Program-made: the position numbers and the translations under genes
Source of the DNA: Kolteria novifilia
GTDB lineage: Bacteria > Planctomycetota > Planctomycetia > Kolteriales > Kolteriaceae
Reading direction: 5' to 3'
DNA length: 64,000 nt
NCBI GenBank assembly: GCA_007748055.1
Contig: CP036279.1
Location: 6,820,001-6,884,000, forward strand
Notes under the pieces: generated by a model
Seen by the model: the letters and a program-made list of their open reading frames with translations, nothing else
Told to the model about the DNA's origin: nothing
The model's database searches: none
In this document: piece after piece, positions 36,830 to 46,153 of the stretch
Layout of the letters: the number at the start of each line of letters is the position of its first letter
How positions within the stretch are numbered: the stretch's first letter is position 1

Positions 36830-37768
36830 TTAGAAGCGAGAGTAGGAATACTCGGGATTCGTCGCCGAGAAGTCCAAGTCCTTTAAGCCGTTATTCACCT
36901 TCAGATCGAGATAGGTGTACGACTCCAGCAGCGGTCCGGGCGTCAATCCGGGCTGCGCAGGCCATTCGTAACCCTCGATCCGGATCGGCAACATCTGCTG
37001 CTTGTCGAAGTAGACCTTCGCGGTATGGAACATGAACCGGCCGTCGTTGGGAATCGGATGAGCCACCGTCACCACGTAGCAGTCGCGATCGTTCAGGGTC
37101 GCTTGCGTCACCTTGACGTCGGCGACGTTGAACTGACGTTCGAATTCCCAATGGTGGCGGAGCTTGGTGACCAAGTCAACGATCCCCATGTCCCGCAGCG
37201 AGTGGCGATAGCCCTTGCGAGCAAGCGAGCTGTCCGGATCGATCCGCAGCGTTCCCGTGAGAGCCTTGGCGATTCCGGTCGTATGGGTGACGATCTTGTT
37301 GTCGTTCTTGCCTTCGACGTAGATCGCTTCCTTACCGGGATCGGGATCGAGCCACTTCAAGTAAATGCTGAACGGCTCGATGCGGAACTTCGCCTGCATG
37401 TACTGCGGAGGACGAAGCGTTCCCCCGATCCGCTCCTGCATCACGAACAAGGTTTCGTAGTCGGCGACTTGCGCCAGCCGCTCTTCACTCTTGCCAAGGA
37501 GCAACAAAGCCTGGTCGATCGGATGGGCTCCGTCGGGCGCGGCGGCAACGTTCGGCTTCCCCGCCGGAAGCGCCGCCGAGGTCACCACGTGGGCTGGCGC
37601 GGGTGGCTTGGCCCGCGTCACCACTTCCGGCCCCTCGGAGGAGTTCTCAGCCTGCAACACCAGCACGGGCGCGAGCAAGGCTCCAATAATGCAGATACCC
37701 GTCAGGCGAAAGCCGAGGGTCGAGCCACTCATCAAGATTCGCAACGGCCAAGCGAGGACACTTCGCAT
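36830..37768 (-). CDS. Exported DUF1571 protein
   Basis: 312 residues from the ATG preceded by AGGAGTG 8 nt upstream; an ATG six codons earlier is possible. A signal or anchor helix (FRLTGICIIGALLAPVLVLQA) precedes an Ala/Pro linker. The DUF1571 domain includes LLLLGKSEERLAQVADYETLFVMQERIGG, QYMQAKFRIEPFSIYLKWL, GKEAIYVEGKNDNKIV and the closing YFDKQQMLPIRIEGYEWP, YTYLDLKVNNGL. The fold is expected to resemble LolA-like beta sheets that bind lipids; no function is established. Confidence 0.88.
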   Translation of the reverse strand: MRSVLAWPLRILMSGSTLGFRLTGICIIGALLAPVLVLQAENSSEGPEVVTRAKPPAPAHVVTSAALPAGKPNVAAAPDGAHPIDQALLLLGKSEERLAQVADYETLFVMQERIGGTLRPPQYMQAKFRIEPFSIYLKWLDPDPGKEAIYVEGKNDNKIVTHTTGIAKALTGTLRIDPDSSLARKGYRHSLRDMGIVDLVTKLRHHWEFERQFNVADVKVTQATLNDRDCYVVTVAHPIPNDGRFMFHTAKVYFDKQQMLPIRIEGYEWPAQPGLTPGPLLESYTYLDLKVNNGLKDLDFSATNPEYSYSRF

Positions 37769-37884
37769 CAATCGATCACTCCTCATGTTCGGGACCAGAG
37801 GACGGCGCGACTCGCACACCCAGGCACACGATCTTACCGCACCTCAACGTAAGAGCATCTCGCGTGCCGCTCGAAGCTCGGCGA

Positions 37885-39345
37885 TCAACTTCGCTCGGAC
37901 TTTCTCGAGTTCCATCCCGTCTCGACTGAGGCTTGACGGGTATTCGCACGGGTCTGACAAGAACGATTGCTCAAGCCGCAGCCCGGAAATCGCCCGACCA
38001 ACCGGTCCGCTGGGAGGTCTGTATCGACCGGGCACGTTGTAATTCTTTCAAACGACGACCCTTCCGGAGGATTGATCTTGCGGTCCCGAAGCCGGACGAT
38101 GCAGTTCAAATGGCAGGCGGCCACCGCTAGCGACGCCCACAAATAGGCGCCGTAGGCCTGCATCACCTTCGGGCCATCCTCCCCGAAGAGCGGCTTTGCC
38201 AGGTCGTTACTTGTCGACGCCATCGCCATTCCCGCGAAACCCAGGCCGCTCGCGAGGAACACGCCGCGACGCCGATCCCCCTCGGCCAACAACCGAGCGA
38301 CGGTCGCCACCAAGAAAACAAAGGATGGGACGAGAAGCACGTAGTGATGTTTCCACGTCCGCTCGCTGAGCCAAAGCGTCGCGATCAGAACCAACCCGAA
38401 CTCATGGAGGTAGCCCACATGACGACGTTCCGGCCACCTCGTCCGGCACGCCCATAGCAACGCCAAAAAGATGGTGAGGCTTACTCCCTTCGTCACGAGA
38501 GTGACGGTCGTGCCGGAAAGGGCCACCAGATTCAAGGTGATCGGCGGCCGCCCATCGTCGGGGAAGATCGCAGGCTTGGCCGTGGTGAACCGGTGAATCA
38601 GCGCGGGAACCGACTGGTTGATCTGCTCGGTGGTGACTTCGCCGCGTACGACGTAGGGAACCACCATTGCCTCGGCCCAGTGTCGAACGAGTTCGGCGTT
38701 GCGCACCATCCCAAGGGCCATGCCCGGCACGAGAAAGGTCCACGCCACGAGCCCGACACACGCAATCGCCACGAGGCGAAACTGGCGTTTGACCGCGAAA
38801 TAGGGAACCAGGAGCACCGGCGTCAGCTTGCAAGCCGCCGCCAGCGAGATCGCCCCCCCGGCCGTCCAGTCCCATCCCTGGCGAAACGCCGCGAACCCCG
38901 CGACGACCAGGAACAGAATCCAGAGATTGACGTTGCCGTGGAGAAGGTCGCCCATGATGGGACGACTGATCAGCAGAAAGAGGCCCAGTTGCGCCGAGAG
39001 GGACCACCGTGGGTAGATCGGCTGGACCATCCTGAGGAGGAGGATCAGCGCGGCGATCGCGAGCAGCGCCCGCAGCAGGTACCAGGCGCCCATCGTCCAG
39101 GCGCCGGCCAGGGACGTGAACGGAACCAAGACGAGAGCCATGATCGGCGGGGTGGGAAAAGCGAACTTGCGATAGATGTCCTCACCCGCGAGAAGTTCGG
39201 CGACCATTGGTTTCCAGCGGTTGATGGCGCTGCGACGCGTTCCCTTGACGACGACGTAGTACGTACCCACAACGAGAAAGAAGACGATGAACGCCGTCAT
39301 GAGCGGGGCGGGAAGGCGGAATCTCCCTGTCAAGGATGCGCGCAT
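37885..39345 (-). CDS. GT87-type (DUF2029) polyprenyl-phosphate sugar glycosyltransferase
   Basis: About 486 residues from the ATG of MRASLTGRFRLPAP; other in-frame ATGs upstream at 39372 and 39408 are possible. About ten membrane helices, for example LMTAFIVFFLVVGTYYVVV, LLISRPIMGDLLHGNVNLWILFLVV and GAISLAAACKLTPVLLVPYFA. The GHGNVN-like turn and CKLTPVLL match GT87/DUF2029 mannosyltransferases (mycobacterial PimE relatives), GT-C enzymes that use lipid-linked sugars outside the membrane. The hydrophilic C-terminal 60 residues are unusual. Opposite strand to the neighbouring glycosylation operon. Confidence 0.85.
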   Translation of the reverse strand: MRASLTGRFRLPAPLMTAFIVFFLVVGTYYVVVKGTRRSAINRWKPMVAELLAGEDIYRKFAFPTPPIMALVLVPFTSLAGAWTMGAWYLLRALLAIAALILLLRMVQPIYPRWSLSAQLGLFLLISRPIMGDLLHGNVNLWILFLVVAGFAAFRQGWDWTAGGAISLAAACKLTPVLLVPYFAVKRQFRLVAIACVGLVAWTFLVPGMALGMVRNAELVRHWAEAMVVPYVVRGEVTTEQINQSVPALIHRFTTAKPAIFPDDGRPPITLNLVALSGTTVTLVTKGVSLTIFLALLWACRTRWPERRHVGYLHEFGLVLIATLWLSERTWKHHYVLLVPSFVFLVATVARLLAEGDRRRGVFLASGLGFAGMAMASTSNDLAKPLFGEDGPKVMQAYGAYLWASLAVAACHLNCIVRLRDRKINPPEGSSFERITTCPVDTDLPADRLVGRFPGCGLSNRSCQTRANTRQASVETGWNSRKSERS

Positions 39346-39732
39346 CGTCGATCGGCGAGCCAATCCAACCATGGAGAGCCATTCCGGGCGACGTCCCGGG
39401 ATTCCCATAGGCCGACATCCGTGCCGTCGGCGCGAGGGTAAGGACTGCGTCGCCAAATGAGTGGTCGATTTTGCGTGCCAGCCCTTTTTTGACTACCGTT
39501 GGACGCCAGCACAGCTATCTTGAGCCTTATGGGGCTCCTTCGGCCGCATTTGAGTCGACCTTCCGGAATCGAACAAGGCCTCTTTCCGACCCACCTTGTC
39601 GTCGTGGACTCCGAAAGCTATCTGTCAACGAAGGGCTCGCTCGCCGCGACGTGATCGCGGGTTGGTGTACCTCTGTTCCAACCAGGTGCGACGAGGTCCA
39701 CCAACAGCGTGCGGACCGAAAAAGGAAGCGAT
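39346..39732. other. Divergent intergenic region, nothing recognised
   Basis: About 390 bp between the GT87 gene and the flippase-like gene; it presumably contains both promoters. No repeat of the described families is present. Confidence 0.4.
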
Positions 39733-40713
39733 ATGAGCGCCGTCGACGGCGAATCGACGAATCCCCCCATCCCCTGGTACAAGCTGCCTTGGATCAAACG
39801 CCTCGTGCATCTGGCCGTCCTGGGCATCACCGTGGTGCTGGTCGGACAACACGTGATCCAAGCCGCCAACGAGCTCCGGCACCAAGAGTTCCGCATCAAC
39901 GTCGGTTGGGTCGCGCTTGCCTCGCTCGGCTATCTCGTGGGGTTCGCCATTCAGGGCATTCCGTGGTTTCTGGTGAATCGTGACTGGGACCTTCCAGTCC
40001 CGTTTCTCCGCTCCGAACGTGCCTACCTGGTGAGCCATGTCGGCAAGTACGTTCCCGGCAAGATGATGGTCATCGTCATTCGTTACGGTTTGGTCAGCAG
40101 CCTGGGAATCGGTTTCGGGACGGTCTTCATGACCACCCTCTTCGAAACGTTCATCACCATGGCCAGCGGTTCGAGCGCGGCGATCGTCTGCTTGTTGGCG
40201 TTGCCGACACCGGAGGGCTTCGCCGGAGCCTTCTCGTCTCATCCTTGGCTCATCCTCGGCATCATGGGGATGTGCGCCGGCTTCCTCGGCGTGATCACTC
40301 CCTGGGGATATCAGTTCTTCTCGAAGATCGTCACCGCGCCGTTCAAGGACGCCCGCGTCCTCGCGGATCGCCGCATTCGCGTCGCCACGGTCCTCGGCGC
40401 GTTCGCGGTGGGCCTGGTGGCTTGGTCGGTGATGGGGCTGAGCTATCTGGCGACGCTCAACGCCGTGCTCCCCGAACCGCTCGGCTTGGAAGCCTGGCCG
40501 ATGACAATCACGTGCGTTGCGCTCTCGATCGTGGTAGGCTTTCTCTCCATGATTCCGGGACAGGCCGGCGTTCGGGAGCTGATCCTGATCGAGGCCCTCA
40601 AACCGGTCGTTGGAAATCTAGGTGCCGTCGCGGCTTCGCTTTTGTTTCGCGTCTTGACGCTCTTTGTGGAGGCGGGACTTGCCGCCGTGTTATATCTGGG
40701 AGGTCGTCGTTGA
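39733..40713 (+). CDS. UPF0104/LPG-synthase-TM family membrane protein (flippase-like)
   Basis: 326 residues; AAAGGAAG precedes the ATG. About eight membrane helices. Family marks are FLRSERAYLVSHVGKYVPGKMM, which matches the conserved R-Y-x-PG-K segment, and VGFLSMIPGQAGVRELILIEAL, the conserved PGG-like motif. These membrane domains occur in MprF and in proteins that move lipid-linked substrates. Its stop overlaps the TTG start of the GT2 gene, and that gene overlaps the next, so the three form one translationally coupled operon for lipid-linked sugar transfer. Confidence 0.87.
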   Translation: MSAVDGESTNPPIPWYKLPWIKRLVHLAVLGITVVLVGQHVIQAANELRHQEFRINVGWVALASLGYLVGFAIQGIPWFLVNRDWDLPVPFLRSERAYLVSHVGKYVPGKMMVIVIRYGLVSSLGIGFGTVFMTTLFETFITMASGSSAAIVCLLALPTPEGFAGAFSSHPWLILGIMGMCAGFLGVITPWGYQFFSKIVTAPFKDARVLADRRIRVATVLGAFAVGLVAWSVMGLSYLATLNAVLPEPLGLEAWPMTITCVALSIVVGFLSMIPGQAGVRELILIEALKPVVGNLGAVAASLLFRVLTLFVEAGLAAVLYLGGRR

Positions 40714-41759
40714 GCCGCGAGCATGATGAGCCGCCACTGCTCAGTTTTGTGATCCCTGTCTTCAATGAAGCCGAGAGTCTCCCCGAGTTGCATGCCCAAC
40801 TCGACGAGGTGATCGTCCAGCTCCCCAATCCGTCGGAAATCATCTTCGTCGACGACGGTTCCAGCGACGAGAGTTGGAAGGTCATCGAAGAGTTGCAGTG
40901 CCACGACTCCCGGATTAGTTCGTTGCGCTTTCGCCGCAACTTCGGCAAGGCCGCCGCGCTGACCGCCGGGTTCTCGATCGCGCGGGGCGCTTTCGTCTTT
41001 ACCCTCGACGCCGATCTCCAGGATGACCCTGGAGAGATTCCGCGATTCCTAGAGAAGATGGCGACCGGGTTCGACATCGTCTCCGGCTGGAAGAAGGTGC
41101 GTCACGACCCGTTTCACAAGACCATCCCCAGTCGCGTCTTCAACGGGATGGTGAGCTGGATGACCGGCGTCCATCTCCACGATCACAACTGCGGGTTCAA
41201 GTGCTACCGCGACGAAGTCCTCGACGAGATCAAGCTCTACGGCGAGTTTCACCGCTTTGCCCCAGTCCTGGCCCACGCCAAGGGCTTTCGCGTCGGCGAG
41301 CTCGTCGTCAACCATCGACCGCGCGAGCACGGCGTGTCGAAATATGGCTGGCAACGGTTCATCAAGGGCTTCCTTGACCTGCTGACGGTCAAGTTTCTCA
41401 CCGCCTATCAGAACCGACCACAGCACCTGCTCGGTACCGGCGGCCTGATCTTCTCGGCCCTCGGGCTTTCGGGACTTGCGTACTTGACGCTCATTTGGCT
41501 GATCACGTGGATGGGGATCTTCGATTTCGGGCCGATCGGAAGACGACCGCTGCTGATGTTCTCCGCCACGACCCTGCTGCTGGGAATTCAGATGTTGTCG
41601 ATCGGCCTGATCGCCGAGCTGATCACGGCCCGTAGCCAGGACGAGATGCACGTCTACAGCGTCGCCGAACGACGACTCTCGCCGCTGCGACTGAAGCTCT
41701 ACGGCGAACAAGAGGAAGGTCGCGTCCGTGGGATGACGCGGGGGAATCACGAAGGATGA
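40710..41759 (+). CDS. GT2 polyprenyl-phosphate glycosyltransferase (DPM/GtrB type)
   Basis: 349 residues from a TTG overlapping the previous stop (TTGA), with GGGAGGT 6 nt upstream; no ATG fits the domain. GT-A fold: LSFVIPVFNEAESLPELH, IIFVDDGSSDESW, RNFGKAAALTAGF, the metal-binding FTLDADLQDDP, and CGFKCYRDEV. The C-terminus has two membrane helices (LLGTGGLIFSALGLSGLAYLTLIW and MFSATTLLLGIQMLSIGLIAEL), as in GtrB and PglH-type enzymes that charge undecaprenyl phosphate with a sugar. It would supply the donor for the membrane GT encoded next (4-bp ATGA overlap). Confidence 0.93.
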   Translation: MSREHDEPPLLSFVIPVFNEAESLPELHAQLDEVIVQLPNPSEIIFVDDGSSDESWKVIEELQCHDSRISSLRFRRNFGKAAALTAGFSIARGAFVFTLDADLQDDPGEIPRFLEKMATGFDIVSGWKKVRHDPFHKTIPSRVFNGMVSWMTGVHLHDHNCGFKCYRDEVLDEIKLYGEFHRFAPVLAHAKGFRVGELVVNHRPREHGVSKYGWQRFIKGFLDLLTVKFLTAYQNRPQHLLGTGGLIFSALGLSGLAYLTLIWLITWMGIFDFGPIGRRPLLMFSATTLLLGIQMLSIGLIAELITARSQDEMHVYSVAERRLSPLRLKLYGEQEEGRVRGMTRGNHEG

Positions 41760-43135
41760 GTCAGGCCGATTCGAAGCCCTTGAATCCATTGACCCTTTCG
41801 CTCGATCGCCGGGCGATGTTCTGGGGCATCCTGATCACCGTGCTCGCCCTCTTAGCGGGATACACCTGGCGAGCGAAGTCGTCGTGGAGTCCCAACGATC
41901 GCTCTCGCTGGAATACCGTCTGGAGCCTCGTCGAGTACGGAACCTACCGGATCTACGACACCGACGAGGAAGCCAAAGCCGCCGGCAAGCCCCGACAATT
42001 CAAGACCATCGACAAGGTCCGCACCGAGGATGGTCTGCGCTCCAGCAAGCCACCGCTGATGCCGACGCTGATCGCCGGATACGTCCACGCGCTGCGTCTG
42101 GTCTTCGGGCGGGAGTGGTCGCTAAGCGACAAGAAAGACCCGACCAAGGGGAGCTTCGAGATCTATTCGAAAGCGACCCTCTACTTCTTTCAATTCCTGC
42201 CGTTCGCGATCTTTCTGATCCTCTATCGCCGCTACCTCGACCAATACGCGACCACCGACTTTGGGTGGGTCTTCTGCTTGCTGGCGGCGGCGCTCGGCAC
42301 CCTGCTGACCGGCTATCTCGTCACGCTCAACAATCACGTCATCGCCGGCTGTTTCGGATTCATGACCTACTCGATGGTGCTGAGCATCTGGTGTGATCGG
42401 GCCGAGGAACCGTGGCGCTACGCGCTGGCCGGGCTCTGCGCCGGTTGGACCTTCGCCAACGAACTGCCGGCGGGATTGTTGATCATCGCGGTCTTCGCCC
42501 TGCTATTGGTTCGCGATCCCAAGAAGGCCATCTTCGGCTACCTGCCGCCGTTGGGCCTCGTGATCGGCGCCATGTTCTGGACGAACTACCTCGCGGTCGA
42601 CTCGCTCCTTCCCGCGTACATCCAAAAGAACCTCTACGACTACTCGGGCAGCTACTGGACCTCCAGCGCCAAGTCGGGCATTGACGCGCTCAACGACCAC
42701 CCCGAGCACCTTGTCGTTTACTTCCTGAACATGACAATCGGCCACCACGGCATCTTCTCGCTCACGCCAATTTGGATCTTCTCCGCATGGGGCATGATCC
42801 TGTTGGCCCGTGATCGCTCCTCGAAGCTGGCTCCCATCGCGTGGTCGATCCTCTTCATCAGCGCCGGCGTCTTCGCCTTCTTCTGGCTCGTCACCGACCA
42901 GCGCAACTACGGCGGCTTCTGTCACGGCTTGCGGTGGCTCGCTTGGCTCTCCCCGCTTTGGCTCCTCTCCTTGCCGACCGCGATCGACCGGATCGCCGAC
43001 AGCAAGATCGGTTGTCGCTTGGCGTGGGCATCGCTCGCGGTGTCGATCTTTTCGGTCGGGGATACGCTCGCTTCGCCCTGGTCGCGCTCTTGGCTCCAGC
43101 GAATCTTCCTCTGGTCCGGTATCATTGACTACTGA
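41756..43135 (+). CDS. GT-C-like multi-pass membrane glycosyltransferase
   Basis: 459 residues, start overlapping the GT2 stop. About ten membrane helices. The first loop after helix 1 (WSPNDRSRWNTVWSLVEYGTYRIYD) carries the acidic motif expected of GT-C enzymes using lipid-linked sugars, followed by SSKPPLMPTLIAGYVHAL. Planctomycete relatives are annotated as RgtA-like or hypothetical. With the flippase-like protein and the GT2 it makes a Gtr-like three-gene set: charge the lipid, flip it, transfer the sugar outside. The acceptor is unknown. Confidence 0.8.
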   Translation: MSQADSKPLNPLTLSLDRRAMFWGILITVLALLAGYTWRAKSSWSPNDRSRWNTVWSLVEYGTYRIYDTDEEAKAAGKPRQFKTIDKVRTEDGLRSSKPPLMPTLIAGYVHALRLVFGREWSLSDKKDPTKGSFEIYSKATLYFFQFLPFAIFLILYRRYLDQYATTDFGWVFCLLAAALGTLLTGYLVTLNNHVIAGCFGFMTYSMVLSIWCDRAEEPWRYALAGLCAGWTFANELPAGLLIIAVFALLLVRDPKKAIFGYLPPLGLVIGAMFWTNYLAVDSLLPAYIQKNLYDYSGSYWTSSAKSGIDALNDHPEHLVVYFLNMTIGHHGIFSLTPIWIFSAWGMILLARDRSSKLAPIAWSILFISAGVFAFFWLVTDQRNYGGFCHGLRWLAWLSPLWLLSLPTAIDRIADSKIGCRLAWASLAVSIFSVGDTLASPWSRSWLQRIFLWSGIIDY

Positions 43136-43262
43136 ACACGGTGTTCTCGCCTCCTTCAATCCAATAGAGAACCCGAAGGACGATCCCGCGCCCGTGGATC
43201 GTCCCAACTCGACAGATGTCCGAACGTGCCAAACGGGTGGATTGTTCGCAGGAGCGTTGAGC

Positions 43263-44255
43263 ATGAAGGTGCTGGTTGTCGGCGGGGCCGGCTACATCGG
43301 ATCACACACGGTCAGAGCGCTACGCGACGTCGGCCACGACCCGATCATCTTCGACAACTTGGTCACCGGTCATGCCGCCGCCGTCCAACGACTTGGCGTC
43401 CCATTCGTCGAGGGGGATCTCAATCATCCGGTCGACATCTACCGGGCCCTCAACGAACATCGCGTCGAGGCGGTGATGCACTTCGCGGCGTTCTGCTACG
43501 TCGGCGAATCGGTCCGCAATCCCTCGAAGTACTACCAAAACAACGTCGTCGGCACGATCCAGCTTCTCGAAGCGATGCGTTCGTGCGCCGTGAAGCTCTG
43601 CGTCTTCTCCTCGACGTGCGCGACCTACGGCGTTCCGACCGCCCCCATGCTCAACGAGAGCCATCCCCAACGCCCGATCAATCCGTACGGCTGGACCAAG
43701 CTGATGGTCGAGCAAATGCTCGTCGACTACGATCACGCCTACGGGATGAAGTACGCGGCGCTGCGTTACTTCAACGCGTCCGGCTCCAGCGCCGACGGCC
43801 TCCTGGGCGAGGACCACACTCCGGAGACCCATCTGATCCCCCTTTGTCTGCTCGTCGCCAAGGGAGTCCGGGACAACCTGAGCATCTTCGGCACCGACTA
43901 CGACACCTTCGACGGAACGTGCATTCGTGACTTCATTCACGTCGAGGACCTGGCCGAGGCCCACGTGCGGGCGCTCGATCACCTCTCCGGCAAAGGGGAG
44001 TCGCTCGCGATCAATATCGGAACGGGAACGGGACACTCGGTCCGCGAAGTCGTTCGCTGCACCGAGGAAGTGACCGGCTTGCCGGTGCATGTCGTCGAGT
44101 CGCCTCGGCGCGATGGCGACGCCCCGGTGCTCGTGGCGGACGCCACCATGGCTCGTGACGTGCTCAACTGGCGACCGAAATACACCGAGCTGAAGCCGAT
44201 CGTCGAAACGGCTTGGAAGTGGTTCCAACAGTGCGGCCACTATCCGAAGGCATGA
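43263..44255 (+). CDS. galE: UDP-glucose 4-epimerase
   Basis: 330 residues, AGGAG upstream. GalE interconverts UDP-glucose and UDP-galactose in the cytosol. The NAD motif GGAGYIGSH is at the N-terminus; the catalytic set is SSTCATYG (residues 116-123) with Tyr142 and Lys146 in YGWTKLMVE; RYFNASGSSADGLLGEDH, IFGTDYDTFDGTCIRDFIHVEDLAEAH and NIGTGTGHSVREV complete the family pattern. It lies 127 bp after the glycosylation operon in the same direction and could supply its nucleotide sugar. Confidence 0.95.
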   Translation: MKVLVVGGAGYIGSHTVRALRDVGHDPIIFDNLVTGHAAAVQRLGVPFVEGDLNHPVDIYRALNEHRVEAVMHFAAFCYVGESVRNPSKYYQNNVVGTIQLLEAMRSCAVKLCVFSSTCATYGVPTAPMLNESHPQRPINPYGWTKLMVEQMLVDYDHAYGMKYAALRYFNASGSSADGLLGEDHTPETHLIPLCLLVAKGVRDNLSIFGTDYDTFDGTCIRDFIHVEDLAEAHVRALDHLSGKGESLAINIGTGTGHSVREVVRCTEEVTGLPVHVVESPRRDGDAPVLVADATMARDVLNWRPKYTELKPIVETAWKWFQQCGHYPKA

Positions 44256-44297
44256 TCGCCCCCACGAATCCCGGCAAGATGGGGCAAGGCCCGCCCC

Positions 44298-44334
44298 AAC
44301 AGCCCGTCGATCTATTCGCTGCCGGCCCGTTTAC
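44298..44334 (-). repeat. Fragment of the 160-bp dispersed repeat (inverted)
   Basis: Its reverse complement, GGGCCGGCAGCGAATAGATC followed by GGGCTGTT, matches the end of copy A at 4222-4383. It lies in the gap between galE and a convergent gene. Confidence 0.6.
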
Positions 44335-44363
44335 ATCAACCGACTGCCAACCAATGACTCGCT

Positions 44364-45860
44364 TCATTCGATGATCAGCCACTCATCGAGCGTCCCCGTC
44401 TCATCCATCGCGCCGATCAGGCACTCGTTGACCGTCTGGTGTCCGAGAAAGGCGTAGCGTTTCTGCTCGGTGAGCGCCCGGAAAAAGACCACATGGTCGT
44501 CACCGTGGGTCACGCGAAACGCGACCGCTTCGTCGGCGGGGACGGGGCGCCGGTCATTGGTCATGCTCAATTGCCGCCATTCGATCGCGGCGGGCAACCT
44601 CTTGCGATGCCAGTTGAAGACGAGAGGCATGTGCAACCGGGTTCCACGCCCCCGCTGCTTCATCACCAGCGACTTCCCGCGGTAGGAAAGACTCCCTGGA
44701 CTCGACACCATCGGGTTGGGGGGGAAGGCGGCCGGCGTCAGCGAAAGCTCGAACGGCAATCCCAGCACCCGCTGGGCACAGGTTGGCAGTCGTCCCTCGA
44801 GCCCCGTCGCCGTCGGCATCGGCAGGGTCCACTCGAGTTCCAGTTCGCTCTCCTCGGGGGCGATGAGCGTATCGGCGATCCAGAGGACGTCGGTCGGCCG
44901 AGCGAGAAAGAGCTGGCGATCCAGCGCGAACCCCGACTCGAACTTGACGTGAGCCTCGAGATACTCGGCTTCGCCGTCGCTGAACCAACAGGTCGCGCTC
45001 CAGGCGGTCTCCTGCTCCAGCGGTTTCCCGCCCGCCGAGACACGTACCTCCCAAGCTCCCTTGAGAAACGCCGAGCCGAAGAGCCTTCCGTCGATCTCCC
45101 AGTCCTCTTGGTTCCAATCGAGCCCCAGCGCCAGTTCCTCGGGCGACCAATCCTTGCGCATCACCGCGATGTCGACCTCGTCGGACTGCATGCCGTGGCC
45201 GGATGGCGGAGCCCCTCGCTTCGGCGTGCGCGTTTCCGTCAGACTCGCGACCGCCGGGGCCCAGGGCCGAAGTGGCTTCTCGGTGACGAGATCCGCCAGG
45301 AGTTGGGCCATCCCCTCGGAACAGGGCGCCTCGGGCCGCCCAATCCACCCCTGGCCGGCACAGCAACGGATCGTCGCCGGCACGATCGCTTGAAAGACCT
45401 TCTCCCACTTCGGCTTCCACGCCAACTCCTGGAGAACGCCGCGAATCCGCCAAAGGGACGGAAGGATCGCGAAGGTGATCCACGGATCTTCGCGGAAAAG
45501 CCCATCCGGCGCGACGTGCGTCTTGAGCCAATCGCCGAGACGATCACCACATCCCTTTGGTAGGGAGGCCTTCTCCGCATCCCGGGCCCACTCGGCGATA
45601 CTCGCTTCGACGCGGAGGAGTTCGACGAGCGAGGCGCCGTCCCCTTCGCCGGAGTGGCCGGTCACTTCTTCAGCGATGGAGGATTCAGGGGGGGAATCAG
45701 CCCAGGGCCATGCGGGGGCAAAAAAAATCTGACGCGAATCCTCCGGCTCCTCGAGGAAGGCCTCGAAGGCGAATTGTTCCTCGTCGAGATACCCATGGGG
45801 GAAGAACTTGCGGACTTTTCGAAGATTCGCGGTAAGTCGTCGACGCTCGGCCTTGTCCAA
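44364..45860 (-). CDS. Protein of unknown function, beta-rich C-terminal half
   Basis: About 498 residues if translation starts at the TTG preceded by AAAGGAATCCGA; the frame stays open to an ATG at 46013, but that extension is AT-rich and unlike the rest. No signal peptide with the TTG start. The N-terminal 250 residues are helical and Trp-rich (WRIRGVLQELAWKPKWEKVFQAI). The C-terminal half alternates strands and Trp residues (EDWEIDGRLFGSAFLKGAWEVRVSAGG, WSATCWFSDGEAEYLEAHVKFESGFALDRQLFLA), faintly like the beta-sandwich of heparinase II/III-type lyases. No catalytic motif recognised; the name is left open. Confidence 0.65.
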   Translation of the reverse strand: MDKAERRRLTANLRKVRKFFPHGYLDEEQFAFEAFLEEPEDSRQIFFAPAWPWADSPPESSIAEEVTGHSGEGDGASLVELLRVEASIAEWARDAEKASLPKGCGDRLGDWLKTHVAPDGLFREDPWITFAILPSLWRIRGVLQELAWKPKWEKVFQAIVPATIRCCAGQGWIGRPEAPCSEGMAQLLADLVTEKPLRPWAPAVASLTETRTPKRGAPPSGHGMQSDEVDIAVMRKDWSPEELALGLDWNQEDWEIDGRLFGSAFLKGAWEVRVSAGGKPLEQETAWSATCWFSDGEAEYLEAHVKFESGFALDRQLFLARPTDVLWIADTLIAPEESELELEWTLPMPTATGLEGRLPTCAQRVLGLPFELSLTPAAFPPNPMVSSPGSLSYRGKSLVMKQRGRGTRLHMPLVFNWHRKRLPAAIEWRQLSMTNDRRPVPADEAVAFRVTHGDDHVVFFRALTEQKRYAFLGHQTVNECLIGAMDETGTLDEWLIIE

Positions 45861-46153
45861 TCGGATTCCTTTCCCGTCAGTGTGACCGAATTGATGTATC
45901 TTTCGAATCGAGGCGCGGAAACAAAGAGAGAAAACCCGCACCACGCTTGTCAGAATACACCATTCTGCGGCCTCTCGCAGGCCATCCCAAACTGCTTCTT
46001 TTTTACGATTCACCCTCCTTCCGCTTTAGCCTGCTTTGACATTTTGCCGAAGTTAAGGTCGAACGGACTCGTCCCAAGGTCAGGACGAGCCTGGGACATG
46101 GAGTGTTTCCAAACCCAACTAGCGTGGGGCGATCATCGAAGGAGCCAAACGGA
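45861..46153. promoter_or_regulatory. AT-rich divergent promoter region
   Basis: This gap is much richer in AT than its neighbours (CTTCTTTTTTACGATTC near 45990, TTGACA at 46036-46041). It separates the unknown gene (leftward) from the outer-membrane barrel (rightward). TTGACA could be a -35 box for the barrel gene, but I do not see a well-spaced -10. Confidence 0.4.
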
